NCBI GenBank assembly: GCA_900317845.1
Contig: ONII01000016.1
Span: forward strand, 1-44,033
Direction: 5' to 3'
Length of the DNA stretch: 44,033 nucleotides
From: an uncultured Bacteroidales bacterium
GTDB lineage: Bacteria > Bacteroidota > Bacteroidia > Bacteroidales > UBA932
The translations under genes were made by a program, and so were the position numbers. Numbering within the stretch: position 1 is the stretch's first letter; the number at the start of each line of letters is the position of its first letter. The notes beneath the pieces are model-generated. The model was given only the letters and a program-made list of their open reading frames with translations, was not told where the DNA came from and ran no database searches. Below, piece after piece: positions 35,967 through 44,033 of the stretch.

Positions 35967-37151
35967 TCAGCGTACTGGCGTAGTCTTTCCTTCCTCTATC
36001 TTTACAATGAAATTATCCGGAAATTTTTGCTGATATTTGGGATAATTCTTTTTCACTTCTTTGAGCGAATGTGAAGTACCTATAATATACTTGTACATTT
36101 TTCCGGCCCTTACCATCACGGGTGTGTATCCCGAGAAGAACGGGTCCTTGGGATCCATCTCTTTGGAAGTGACCAGCACCTGGACACCGTACAGGGGACC
36201 TTCCTGCTGCGCCTGTTGTTCCGGCGCAGGCCGAGGCTGTTCGGGCTCCTCCTTGGGCTCCGGCTCTGCGGGCTTGGCCTGTTCCTCGGGTTGGGCCGGG
36301 GCCGGCATTGCGTTGGGCTGGCTCTCCTCCTGGGAGGAACCATCGTACCGTACCTTGAATACGCTGAAGGCCTTCAGGAGATTGGCGGCAATGGCGTCGC
36401 GGCCTTCCGGGCTGCGCATGGCGGCCAGGTCTTCCGGGTTGGTGATGAAGCCTACTTCTACCAGCACCGATGGCATGGCTGTGCGCCAGAGCACCCAGAA
36501 CGGGTCCTGCGAGACCCCGCGGCTATGGCGGATGGGCTTGCTGCCCATGGCGTTGGCAACGTCTTCCGCAAACGTGAGACTGTTACCCAGGTGGGCGTTT
36601 TGCATGAGGCTGAAGATGATGGACGACTGCGGGTCGTTGGGGTCGAAGCCCTGGTATTTGGCCTCGTAATTGTCTTCCAGCATGATAACGGCATTCTCTC
36701 GTTTGACCAGGTCCAGATTCTTGGAATAAAGGTCATTGCCTTTGCGCTGGGACTGCCCCAGGCAGTGGATGGAATAGCCGTTGGCGGTGGTTCCCTTTTC
36801 TACGGAATTAACGTGGATGGAAATGAACAGGTTGGCGTCCGCTTTATTGGCAAATACCGCCCGGTTTTCCAATTCTACAAAGACATCTTCCGTACGGGTC
36901 ATGCGTACCTCCACGTCCGGATAGGCGACCGAAATTTTCTGGGCCAGGCGCTTGCCGATGTCCAGCGTGATGTTTTTCTCGTAGGTTTTGCCGTCCCGGC
37001 TTATGCAACCGGAGTCCTTGCCGCCGTGTCCCGGGTCTATCACCACGGTTTTCAGGCGAATATCGGCTCCTTTCTTTTGGGCAGGCACGGGGATTGCAAG
37101 CACAAGTGCGGCCAAAAAAGCGGTTATATAGCGACGTATGAACGGCATCAT
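35967..37151 (-). CDS. N-acetylmuramoyl-L-alanine amidase with C-terminal SPOR-like region
   Basis: A 394-residue periplasmic zinc amidase (Amidase_3) that cleaves the stem peptide from muramic acid during cell separation. The start is ATG 37151 or 37148 (MPFIRRYITAFLAALVLAIPVPAQ), giving a signal peptide; the longer frame upstream covers the promoter. Catalytic motifs: VVIDPGHGGKDSG (zinc His and Glu), ISIHVNS (second zinc His) and SVLVEVGFITNPED (catalytic Glu). A Pro/Glu/Gln-rich linker (about 275-315) joins a C-terminal ~70-residue domain (YGVQVLVTSKEMDPKDPFFSG...YIIGTSHSLKEVKKNYPKY) that looks SPOR-like and may bind denuded septal peptidoglycan. Confidence 0.92.
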   Translation of the reverse strand: MMPFIRRYITAFLAALVLAIPVPAQKKGADIRLKTVVIDPGHGGKDSGCISRDGKTYEKNITLDIGKRLAQKISVAYPDVEVRMTRTEDVFVELENRAVFANKADANLFISIHVNSVEKGTTANGYSIHCLGQSQRKGNDLYSKNLDLVKRENAVIMLEDNYEAKYQGFDPNDPQSSIIFSLMQNAHLGNSLTFAEDVANAMGSKPIRHSRGVSQDPFWVLWRTAMPSVLVEVGFITNPEDLAAMRSPEGRDAIAANLLKAFSVFKVRYDGSSQEESQPNAMPAPAQPEEQAKPAEPEPKEEPEQPRPAPEQQAQQEGPLYGVQVLVTSKEMDPKDPFFSGYTPVMVRAGKMYKYIIGTSHSLKEVKKNYPKYQQKFPDNFIVKIEEGKTTPVR

Positions 37152-37162
37152 GCGATCTGGGT

Positions 37163-37193
37163 TTTGAAAATTGTGGAATAAGTCGTATTTTTG
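37163..37193 (+). promoter_or_regulatory. Full Bacteroidota promoter for lptD (TTTG-N19-TATTTTTG)
   Basis: -33 TTTG (37163-37166) and -7 TATTTTTG (37186-37193) are separated by 19 nt, the known optimum for the Bacteroidota housekeeping sigma factor. The ATG at 37236 lies 42 nt downstream. Confidence 0.75.
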
Positions 37194-37211
37194 TACCTTA
37201 TATTTATTGCA

Positions 37212-37241
37212 CAAATATAGTAAATAATTGGTTAAATGACA
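37212..37241 (-). promoter_or_regulatory. Promoter for the amidase gene (TTG-N19-TATATTTG)
   Basis: On the minus strand, -7 TATATTTG (37212-37219) and a -33 TTG (37239-37241), 19 nt apart. It points at the amidase gene with a ~60-nt leader. It interlocks with the lptD promoter: each promoter's start region lies inside the other's transcribed leader, and its -33 falls inside the lptD coding start. Confidence 0.65.
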
Positions 37242-40208
37242 AGGAAGTTCCTGCAATATCTTGTTCTGGCGGTGCTTATTTTCACCGTCGGTGCGTCGGA
37301 TTTGCAGGCACGCCGTTTCCGGCAACTGCCGGATTCCAGTTTAACCGCTTTGCGGGCTGCGGGCCGTACTCCCCTGCGTGACACCTCGCTTCGTTCCACG
37401 GGCGATTCTTCACTCCGTTCCATGGCCGATTCCTCCTTCGCCGCGGTGCTGGACTCAAGTCTTATCGCCTCCCGGGATTCCCTGCACAGGGCCGATTCCA
37501 TCAAAGCCGCCCGGGCCGACTCCGTGGACCTGCTTCGCAAGAGTTCACTGGAGCGTCCGGCCTTCTCTACCGCCAAGGACTCCATCATCACGGATTTCAG
37601 CGACGGCAAACGCATGATCTATTATTACGGCGGCGCCACGGTCACTTATCAGAACATGAAACTGACGGCGGATTACCTGGAATACAACATGAAAACCAAC
37701 ACGGTATACGCCAGGGGCCGGAAAAACCTTACCACCGGAGAAATGGAAGGCCTTCCGGAAATGACCGAGAACGGGCAAAGCTACAAGATGGACGAGCTGT
37801 ATTACAACTTCAACTCCCAGAAAGCCCGTATCACCAATATGGTCACCAAGGAGGCGGACGGTTTGCTGCAGGGTAAGAAAATCAAGATGGAACCGGACAA
37901 GTCCATCAACATGCGCGACGGCGTGTACACCGTATGTGACCTGGAGGAGCCCCACTATTACCTGAAACTCAGTCTTGCCAAGGTCATTACCAAGCCTTCG
38001 CAGAAGACGGTGTTTGGTCCGGCCTGGCCGGTGGTGGCCGGCGTCCCTATCCCTATCGGCCTTCCTTTTGGTTTTGTGCCCAAAAAGCCGCAGCGCGCCA
38101 CCGGTCTCCTGATGCCCACCTTCGGTGAAGAACAAGCCCGCGGATTCTTTGCCAGGGACATGGGTATTTACTTCGTCATCGGCGACTATTTTGACATTTC
38201 CCTCACGGGCAGCTACTATACGCTGGGCTCCTGGTCGGTGGAGTTAAACTCCAGGTACAAAGTGAATTACAAGTTTAACGGTACGCTGGCCTTCAACTTC
38301 TCCAACGACCAAACCGGCGAGCGGGGCAGCACGGACTTCGTCCAGTCGCAGAACTTCGGTTTCCGCTGGTCGCATTCGCAGGATTCCAAGGCCCATCCGG
38401 GTTCCACGTTCAGCGCTTCCGTGAACTTTACATCGCCCTCCAACAACCGCTACAATGCCCGTTCGGTAACGGATGCCCAGCAAAACCAGGTGGGCTCATC
38501 CATCTCCTATTCACATAACTGGAACGGCAAGTTCAGCCTGAGCGTAAACGCCATGCACAACCAGAACTCGCGTGACTCCAGCTATTCGTTCACCCTCCCC
38601 AATGTTACGTTCAACGTTACGCGTTTCTATCCGTTTAAGCGGAAGAACCGCGTGGGAAAAGAAAAAATCTACGAGAAAATTTCCTTCGGCTATTCCACCT
38701 CCCTGCAAAACCGTATTAGCTTCAAAATGCGAGATTTACAGGACTATAAGATGGTGGACGGCGACTTTGTCTACAAGACCAACAAGGCCGGTGTCAAGTA
38801 TCGGGAAAAGGAGTTTGGAGATTCTTTGGGCGTGAAGGCGCTCCAGAGGCTGAACAACGGCATGTCGCACAATTTCCAAATCGGCCTGCCCAACTTTACG
38901 CTCTTCAAGTACATCAATGTTACGCCCAGCATCAGCTATGGTATGAACTGGATGTTCAATAAAGGCCGGCAATACCTGGAGACAGAACTGGACGAGAAAG
39001 GAAACCCTATCCTGGTCACGGACAAGGAGGGCAACCAGGTGATGGCCCAGAAGATGGTTTCGGATCCGGGGACGGCGTTCAACGGCTTCGGTGCCACGCA
39101 CACGTATTCCGGGAGCGTATCGGCCAGTACCCGTATCTACGGCATGTTCAATTTTGGCAAGCACCGGAAAATCCAGGCCATCCGCCATGTGATTACCCCG
39201 TCCATGTCGCTGAGTTTCAGCCCGGAAAAGGGTACGTCCTTCAATGGCTGGCGCACGCTGGAGGCCTATTATGACAAGCGGGGCACCTACCACGCAGAAA
39301 GCCAGTACAACATTTACAGCGTCACCGGCCATCACAACTCGGTGTCCCCGCCCGGACGCGGGAAAAGCGCCACCATGTCCCTGAGCTTCGGCAACAACCT
39401 GGAAGCAAAGGTGCGCGACTTGAGGGACACTACCGGTACGGGTTCCAAGAAGGTGAAGCTGCTGGATCAGCTCAACATCAATACCAGCTACAACTTCCTG
39501 GCAGACTCCCTGCGCATGCAGAATGTGGGTATTTCGGCATCGACCAACCTCTTTAACAAGGTGAATATCAGCGGCAACCTGAATTTCGACCCGTATGCCA
39601 TCGACGAGAAAGGTAAAAAAATCAACAAGCTCAATGTGGTGGCAACCGGCGTGCCGCTGCGTCTGACCAACGCTTCCCTGTCGGCCTCTTTCTCCCTGAA
39701 CGGAAAGGGGGCCATCAACGGCAACGACGGCTCCAAGAACAATGGCGCGGAGACAGATGCCAATTCCTATCAGCGCATTTATTATCATCCTATTACCGGC
39801 GAATACATCCCGGGCGGTTACGTGTACTACATGAACCCCAACTCGCCCTGGTCGGTGAACGTGAGCTACTCGTTCAATTATTCCAAGAGTTATACTTACC
39901 AGAGCACGACCAAACAGCTGGTAGTGAACAACAAATTCACCCAGACGCTGAACCTTAGCGGTAATGTCAAACTTACCCCGCGCCTGAGCATCCAGGCCAC
40001 CACGGGCTTTGATATCATGGCCTTGAAGTTCACCACAACGCAAATCAGCGCCTCCTATGACCTTCACTGCTTCAATATCGCCGTTTCCTGGGTGCCGATG
40101 GGAACGTATAAATCGTACAGTTTCCGTATTGCCGCCAATGCCGCAGCACTGGCCGATTTGCTGCGTTTCAAGAAGAGCGACAGTTACATGGACAACCTGC
40201 TTCGCTAA
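37236..40208 (+). CDS. lptD: LPS-assembly protein LptD-like outer-membrane protein
   Basis: A 990-residue LptD/OstA-family protein that inserts LPS into the outer leaflet. A signal peptide (MTRKFLQYLVLAVLIFTVGASDLQA) is followed by a Ser/Asp-rich, repetitive segment (about 40-110: DTSLRSTGDSSLRSMADSS...). Next is an OstA-like beta-jellyroll (YYYGGATVTYQNMKLTADYLEYNMKTNTVYARG...KARITNMVTKEADGLLQGKKI). The large barrel domain starts near GPAWPVVAGVPIPIGLPFGFVPKKPQRATGLLMPTFGE and has many amphipathic strands to the C-terminus. The N-terminal Ser-rich part is absent from proteobacterial LptD. It has its own strong promoter. Confidence 0.92.
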   Translation: MTRKFLQYLVLAVLIFTVGASDLQARRFRQLPDSSLTALRAAGRTPLRDTSLRSTGDSSLRSMADSSFAAVLDSSLIASRDSLHRADSIKAARADSVDLLRKSSLERPAFSTAKDSIITDFSDGKRMIYYYGGATVTYQNMKLTADYLEYNMKTNTVYARGRKNLTTGEMEGLPEMTENGQSYKMDELYYNFNSQKARITNMVTKEADGLLQGKKIKMEPDKSINMRDGVYTVCDLEEPHYYLKLSLAKVITKPSQKTVFGPAWPVVAGVPIPIGLPFGFVPKKPQRATGLLMPTFGEEQARGFFARDMGIYFVIGDYFDISLTGSYYTLGSWSVELNSRYKVNYKFNGTLAFNFSNDQTGERGSTDFVQSQNFGFRWSHSQDSKAHPGSTFSASVNFTSPSNNRYNARSVTDAQQNQVGSSISYSHNWNGKFSLSVNAMHNQNSRDSSYSFTLPNVTFNVTRFYPFKRKNRVGKEKIYEKISFGYSTSLQNRISFKMRDLQDYKMVDGDFVYKTNKAGVKYREKEFGDSLGVKALQRLNNGMSHNFQIGLPNFTLFKYINVTPSISYGMNWMFNKGRQYLETELDEKGNPILVTDKEGNQVMAQKMVSDPGTAFNGFGATHTYSGSVSASTRIYGMFNFGKHRKIQAIRHVITPSMSLSFSPEKGTSFNGWRTLEAYYDKRGTYHAESQYNIYSVTGHHNSVSPPGRGKSATMSLSFGNNLEAKVRDLRDTTGTGSKKVKLLDQLNINTSYNFLADSLRMQNVGISASTNLFNKVNISGNLNFDPYAIDEKGKKINKLNVVATGVPLRLTNASLSASFSLNGKGAINGNDGSKNNGAETDANSYQRIYYHPITGEYIPGGYVYYMNPNSPWSVNVSYSFNYSKSYTYQSTTKQLVVNNKFTQTLNLSGNVKLTPRLSIQATTGFDIMALKFTTTQISASYDLHCFNIAVSWVPMGTYKSYSFRIAANAAALADLLRFKKSDSYMDNLLR

Positions 40209-40224
40209 TTGCGCACCATTTTTA

Positions 40225-40255
40225 TTTGCAATCTGGATTTATTTGCCTATCTTTG
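40225..40255 (+). promoter_or_regulatory. Full Bacteroidota promoter for rho (TTTG-N19-TATCTTTG)
   Basis: -33 TTTG (40225-40228) and -7 TATCTTTG (40248-40255) at the optimal 19-nt spacing. The ATG at 40310 is 54 nt downstream, leaving room for a leader, where Rho autoregulation often acts. Confidence 0.75.
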
Positions 40256-40309
40256 TAGCGGCAAACCAATCGGATTGCCTTCTTTTACAGAACACATATT
40301 CTTATTTTT

Positions 40310-42103
40310 ATGCCCTATAAATTGCAAGAGCTCAATGAGATGAGCGAGGAGCAACTCAGAGCCCTCGGTGAATCTCTAAACATCAAAGGATTCAAGAAGA
40401 TGGACCAGCATACGCTGGGATTCGCCATTTTGGATGCGCAGGCCACGCTTGCTTCTCAGAATCCCATAGAAGAACCCAAGCAGAAAAAACGCGGTCGTCC
40501 GCGCAAAACGGACAAACCCGCTACAGACAAACCCGCAGAAGAGAAACCGGCAGAAGAGAAACCGGTAGCGACAAAGCCTGCCAAAAAGGCTGCAGCCGCC
40601 AAGGAGGAAGCCAAACCCGCAGAAGCCAAACCGGCTTCCAAACGGGGCCGCAAAGCCAAGCCTGCCGCTGAGAAGGTAGAGGTGGACGCAGCCGCAGCAG
40701 AGGGGAAAAAGCCGGAAGAGGCACAAGAGCAGCCCGTCGTAGATGGCAAGCAGTTCATGCACACGCTCTTTGATGACCTTAAGGAAGACGACGCCCAGAA
40801 AGAAGAGGCCGAAGAAACCGCCAAAGTGGAAGAAAAACGCCCGAGGGACAAAAAACAGCGCAATAAAGGACAGCAGCAACAGCAGGCGCAGGCACAGCCT
40901 CAGCCACAGGCGCAAGCGCAAGCGCAACAACAGCAGCAGCAAAACCAGCGCCCGCAGCGTATAGAGTTCGAAGGCTCCGTAGAGGCCACCGGCGTGCTGG
41001 AAATCATGCCGGACGGGTACGGTTTCTTACGCAGTTCAGACTACAATTACCTCAATTCCCCGGACGACATTTACGTTTCCCAGCAGCAAATCAAGCAGAA
41101 TGCCCTCAAAAACGGAGACACCGTCACCGGTGAAATCCGTCCCCCGAGGGAAGGCGACAAATATTTCCCGCTGGTAAAAATCAAATTCATCAACGGCCGC
41201 ACGCCGGAGTTTGTCCGGGACCGTGTCCCGTTCGACTTCCTCACTCCCCTGTTCCCCACAGAAAAATTCAACTTGCTGGGTCATGGGCACGAGAAAGACC
41301 AGAGCATCCGCATTGTGGATATGTTCACACCTATCGGCAAGGGACAGCGCGGCCTGATTGTGGCGCAGCCTAAAACGGGTAAAACCATGCTCCTGAAGGC
41401 CATCGCCAATGCCATTGCAGACAACCATCCGGAGGTATACGAGATTGTTCTCCTGATTGACGAACGTCCGGAAGAAGTGACGGATATGCAGCGTTCCGTA
41501 AAGGCAGAGGTGGTTGCATCCACCTTCGACGAACCTGCAGAGCGCCACGTCAAAGTGGCCAACATGATTCTGGACAAGGCCCGTCGCCTGGTGGAATGCG
41601 GCCACGATGTAGTAATCCTGCTGGACTCCATCACCCGCCTGGCCCGCGCCTACAATACCGTTCAGCCGGCTTCCGGCAAGGTGCTCACCGGCGGTGTAGA
41701 CGCCAATGCCCTGCAAAAGCCCAAGCGCTTCTTCGGCGCTGCCCGTAACATTGAGAACGGCGGTTCGCTCACCATCCTGGCCACGGCCCTTACGGAAACC
41801 GGTTCCAAGATGGACGACGTTATCTTCGAGGAATTCAAGGGTACCGGCAACATGGAACTCCAGCTGGACCGCAACCTGGCCAACAAGCGCATCTTCCCGG
41901 CCGTGAACCTGGTGCTCTCCTCTACCCGTAGGGACGACCTCCTGTACGATCCTTACACCAACAACCGTATCTGGATTCTGCGCAAGCTCCTGGCCGATAT
42001 GAACCCTGTGGAAGCCATGAACTGGATGCAGCAGCACATGGACGAATTCAAGACCAACAAGGACCTGATAGACAACATGTCCAAGTTTGGACGCTATGAC
42101 TAA
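40310..42103 (+). CDS. rho: Transcription termination factor Rho with long disordered insertion
   Basis: A 597-residue Rho hexameric helicase. Residues 1-45 form the Rho N-terminal helical domain ([24 protein letters not shown]). About 46-215 is low-complexity and charged: Lys/Pro/Ala/Glu-rich with tandem AEEKP units, then Gln-rich runs near 190-213. The RNA-binding cold-shock-like domain follows ([22 protein letters not shown]). The ATPase has [10 protein letters not shown] (K358), [13 protein letters not shown] and [10 protein letters not shown]. Such a disordered insertion is known in Bacteroides Rho, where it drives phase separation and affects termination. It overlaps mnmE by 8 nt. Confidence 0.98.
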   Translation: MPYKLQELNEMSEEQLRALGESLNIKGFKKMDQHTLGFAILDAQATLASQNPIEEPKQKKRGRPRKTDKPATDKPAEEKPAEEKPVATKPAKKAAAAKEEAKPAEAKPASKRGRKAKPAAEKVEVDAAAAEGKKPEEAQEQPVVDGKQFMHTLFDDLKEDDAQKEEAEETAKVEEKRPRDKKQRNKGQQQQQAQAQPQPQAQAQAQQQQQQNQRPQRIEFEGSVEATGVLEIMPDGYGFLRSSDYNYLNSPDDIYVSQQQIKQNALKNGDTVTGEIRPPREGDKYFPLVKIKFINGRTPEFVRDRVPFDFLTPLFPTEKFNLLGHGHEKDQSIRIVDMFTPIGKGQRGLIVAQPKTGKTMLLKAIANAIADNHPEVYEIVLLIDERPEEVTDMQRSVKAEVVASTFDEPAERHVKVANMILDKARRLVECGHDVVILLDSITRLARAYNTVQPASGKVLTGGVDANALQKPKRFFGAARNIENGGSLTILATALTETGSKMDDVIFEEFKGTGNMELQLDRNLANKRIFPAVNLVLSSTRRDDLLYDPYTNNRIWILRKLLADMNPVEAMNWMQQHMDEFKTNKDLIDNMSKFGRYD

Positions 42104-43541
42104 TCTCTATCAGGACACCATCGTTGCTCCGGCCACCACCCCTGGGACCGGAGCAATTTCCATTGTACGCCTCAGCGGTCCGGACTGCTTCCGGATAGTG
42201 GACTCCGTGGTGGAACTGGCACACGGGACCGTTTCAGAGGCCGCTGCCTACACCATCCACTTCGGAAAGGTATATGTCATACCGAGCGAAGCGAGTGTAT
42301 CTCCCGCCCTTCTGGACGAAGTCCTCGTTTCCGTATTCCGCGCGCCACATAGTTATACGGGAGAAGATGCCGTAGAGATCTCTACGCACGCATCGGCCTA
42401 TATTGTGCAAGAGCTGGTGCGCTTGCTCATGGAGGCTGGTGCGCGCTTTGCCCAACCGGGAGAATTCACCCGCAGGGCTTTCCTAAATGGAAAAATGGAT
42501 CTGGCACAGGCAGAGGCTGTTGCGGATGTCATTTCGTCCACTACGGCGGCTGGGCACCGGGTGGCCATGAACCAGCTCAAGGGCGGTTTTTCCAAGGAAC
42601 TTGCCCGGTTGCGTGCAGAACTGCTGGAGATGGCATCCCTGCTGGAATTGGAACTGGATTTTTCCGAGGAAGATGTTGTATTTGCCGACCGGGAGAAACT
42701 CCTGATGCTGCTGGAAGCCACGCGCACGCATGTGGACCGGCTGGCGGCATCGTTCCATCAAGGCAATATGATTAAAAACGGCGTTCCTGTCGCTATCGTC
42801 GGCGCTGCCAACGCCGGCAAAAGCACCCTGCTCAATGCGCTGGTGGGTGAAGAACGGGCCATCGTTACGGATATTCCGGGTACTACGCGGGATACCATAG
42901 AGGAGGTAATCAATCTGGAGGGCGTCCTTTTCCGCTTTATCGACACCGCTGGAATCCGTGAGTCGCAGGACGCGGTGGAGAATCTGGGAATCGAGCGTTC
43001 CTTCCGGAAATTGTCGGAAGCGGAGGTGGTGTTGGGTATGCTGGACGTTACGTCGGACAGCGAGGATTTGGCAGCGCAACTGGCACTTTTGGGGCAGCAT
43101 TGGAACGGCCGTTCCCAGAAACTAATTTTGCTCCTCAATAAGTCCGATTTGATGGAAGATCCTACATATAACAAAAATGTTTCAGTAATTAACAAGTTTG
43201 TTTCTTCACTTGATTATAAGGTTGATATACTGAATATTTCTGCAAAAAAAGGTCAAGGTCTGTATGCGCTGAAGCAGCGGCTTTTAGCACTGGAAAAAGA
43301 CCTCATTCCCAATCAGGATTCCACTTTCGTGACCAATGTCCGGCACTATGACGCCCTTCGCCAGGCCTCTTCCGCCTTGCTGGATTGCCGCACTTCCCTC
43401 TCCCGCGGCATCCCCTCGGATCTGGTAGCGGAGGACCTCCGCCGCGCCCTCTCCAGCATCAATGCCATCCTGGGCACCGACCTCCTGGACCCCGAAGTCA
43501 TCCTGCATTCCATCTTCCGCAATCATTGCATCGGAAAGTAG
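42096..43541 (+). CDS. mnmE: tRNA-modifying GTPase MnmE with in-frame repeat and AT-rich patch
   Basis: A 481-residue GTPase that, with MnmG, modifies the wobble uridine (cmnm5U) of tRNAs. The start is ATG 42096 ([17 protein letters not shown]), overlapping the rho stop. The N-terminal formyl-THF-binding domain has IVRLSG and [22 protein letters not shown]. The G domain has [12 protein letters not shown] (236-247), [13 protein letters not shown] and NKSD. The C-terminus ends in the catalytic CIGK (Cys 478). Residues about 61-70 ([10 protein letters not shown]) come from a subfamily B palindrome that replaces a short variable loop. Bases about 43139-43260 are much AT-richer than the rest of the gene. 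Confidence 0.97.
   Translation: MTNLYQDTIVAPATTPGTGAISIVRLSGPDCFRIVDSVVELAHGTVSEAAAYTIHFGKVYVIPSEASVSPALLDEVLVSVFRAPHSYTGEDAVEISTHASAYIVQELVRLLMEAGARFAQPGEFTRRAFLNGKMDLAQAEAVADVISSTTAAGHRVAMNQLKGGFSKELARLRAELLEMASLLELELDFSEEDVVFADREKLLMLLEATRTHVDRLAASFHQGNMIKNGVPVAIVGAANAGKSTLLNALVGEERAIVTDIPGTTRDTIEEVINLEGVLFRFIDTAGIRESQDAVENLGIERSFRKLSEAEVVLGMLDVTSDSEDLAAQLALLGQHWNGRSQKLILLLNKSDLMEDPTYNKNVSVINKFVSSLDYKVDILNISAKKGQGLYALKQRLLALEKDLIPNQDSTFVTNVRHYDALRQASSALLDCRTSLSRGIPSDLVAEDLRRALSSINAILGTDLLDPEVILHSIFRNHCIGK
42276..42303 (+). repeat. Subfamily B palindromic element inside mnmE
   Basis: GTCATACCGAG, core CGAAGCG, AGTGTATCTC; one base different from the ispG copy and in the same reading frame (VIPSEASVS). 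It lies in the loop before [14 protein letters not shown] of the N-terminal domain. Confidence 0.85.
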
Positions 43542-43880
43542 AATATACCACCTAACTAATTGATAATCAATCATAGGTGAGCAATTTAGCATAAATTTGC
43601 ACAACCACTGCACAACATAATTTAGATGCAGGCTGATAAAATTTCGATAAACCATTAAAAAAGGTTGATTTCGGTTGTGCAGACGTTCAAGATTGCAGTA
43701 GTTTTCGCGAGGTTTCAATGCTATGGCGTGGCGCGTTCCGGCCACGTTCCCGGCTGTTTCGAGCATTGTTCTTGGGGCGCTCTCTGAGTTATTGCACAAC
43801 GCCCCTCTCCCCCATTATGACAATGCCCGGGCAATCATCACAGAACACCCGGGCAAGAGATTACACCGATAAATCCGAAT
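43542..43880. other. Intergenic region after mnmE, possible mobile-element boundary
   Basis: A 339-bp stretch with no credible gene. It contains a hairpin just after mnmE (CACCTA 43549-43554 / TAGGTG 43574-43579, with inner ATTGA/TCAAT) and a plus-strand -7-like box TAAATTTG (43592-43599). It also has four copies of TGCACAA: 43598, 43609 and 43793 on plus, and 43675-43681 on minus. An 8-bp inverted repeat TGCCCGGG/CCCGGGCA (43824-43855) lies just beyond the stop of the minus-strand gene and may be its terminator. Confidence 0.45.
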
Positions 43881-44033
43881 TTACCTTATTACAATATTAT
43901 TCTTTGGTACCGGTTTTGCGAGTTTCATTGCATATTTGGTGCCGAAAGTTCTTCTGATGATCGTCTCTACATATTTAGTGACGAGTGTTTCATCATTAAT
44001 ATGGGTGAAGAGTCTCAGCACTCTTGTCTGGTT
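43881..44033 (-). CDS. C-terminal fragment of an unidentified protein (gene continues beyond window)
   Basis: On the minus strand a frame is open from the window edge to TAA at 43881-43883, giving 50 residues: VLRLFTHINDETLVTKYVETI, RRTFGTKYAMKLAKPVPKNN, VIR. The composition (mixed hydrophobic/charged helices, Lys/Arg-rich end) looks like real protein rather than a chance frame. It has an ordinary stop followed by a small inverted repeat. I do not recognise the family. Its position next to a repeat-rich intergenic region makes a mobile-element gene possible, but that is a guess. Confidence 0.45.
   Translation of the reverse strand, partial: NQTRVLRLFTHINDETLVTKYVETIIRRTFGTKYAMKLAKPVPKNNIVIR

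Noticed and set aside
43284-43799. 171-codon minus-strand frame at the end of mnmE
   Set aside because: More than half lies antisense to mnmE; the remainder is repeat-rich non-coding sequence and I could not support a protein family.

Overview
The window is chromosomal DNA of a Bacteroidota bacterium, most likely an uncultured gut-type Bacteroidales with fairly high GC. Three things point there. Many genes are preceded by the Bacteroidota -7 box TAnnTTTG, in several cases with a -33 TTTG or TTG 19 nt upstream. Several genes are of Bacteroidota type: a TamL-like lipoprotein BamA/TamA homologue, a short fold-III arginine decarboxylase, a PPi-type phosphofructokinase, Rho with a long disordered insertion, and the rsfS-ftsH-cdsA-psd operon. 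Shine-Dalgarno sequences are weak or absent. I see no tRNA, rRNA or CRISPR array.

Layout. 1-1113: 3' part of a group II intron whose reverse transcriptase is broken by an in-frame stop. 1162-8013: GNAT-like protein and rarA, convergent with tamL, then divergent arginine decarboxylase and a TrmH-family methyltransferase. 8014-11342: a small accessory block of lower GC (GIY-YIG protein; UvrD-type helicase with a nuclease-like insert) with palindromic repeats at both ends. 11343-13995: PPi-PFK and GH13 operon on the minus strand. 14191-18261: Y-family polymerase with a 55-residue YolD-like ORF, an AraC regulator, and a divergent hydrolase/cyclophilin-like operon. 18395-26676: ligA, then a tightly overlapping rel, Ig-like lipoprotein, outer-membrane protein, ispG run. 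26654-30500: rsfS-ftsH-cdsA-psd on the minus strand. 30546-32635: pepD-rpe. 32729-35680: MIO-type ammonia-lyase abutting convergent dnaA. 35967-42095: amidase divergent from lptD, then rho. 42096-43541: mnmE. 43542-44033: a non-coding stretch and the tail of an unidentified minus-strand gene.

The most striking feature is a family of short palindromic elements with common ends GTCAT and ATCT(C). Subfamily A (ATGCCCGR, 5-6 nt loop, YCGGGCAT) sits 1-4 nt after three stop codons, always with the GTCAT end toward the gene. Subfamily B (ATACCGAG, GAA-looped core, CGAGTGTAT) and an inverted pair of subfamily A lie in frame inside ispG, mnmE, ligA and a hydrolase gene, adding peptide tracts such as VIPSEASVS to otherwise conserved proteins. 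Arm changes are compensatory. One copy lies 13 nt upstream of the GIY-YIG ORF, which raises the untested idea that this nuclease takes part in their spread. In ispG the element lies where long Bacteroidota IspG proteins carry an extra domain that is largely missing here.
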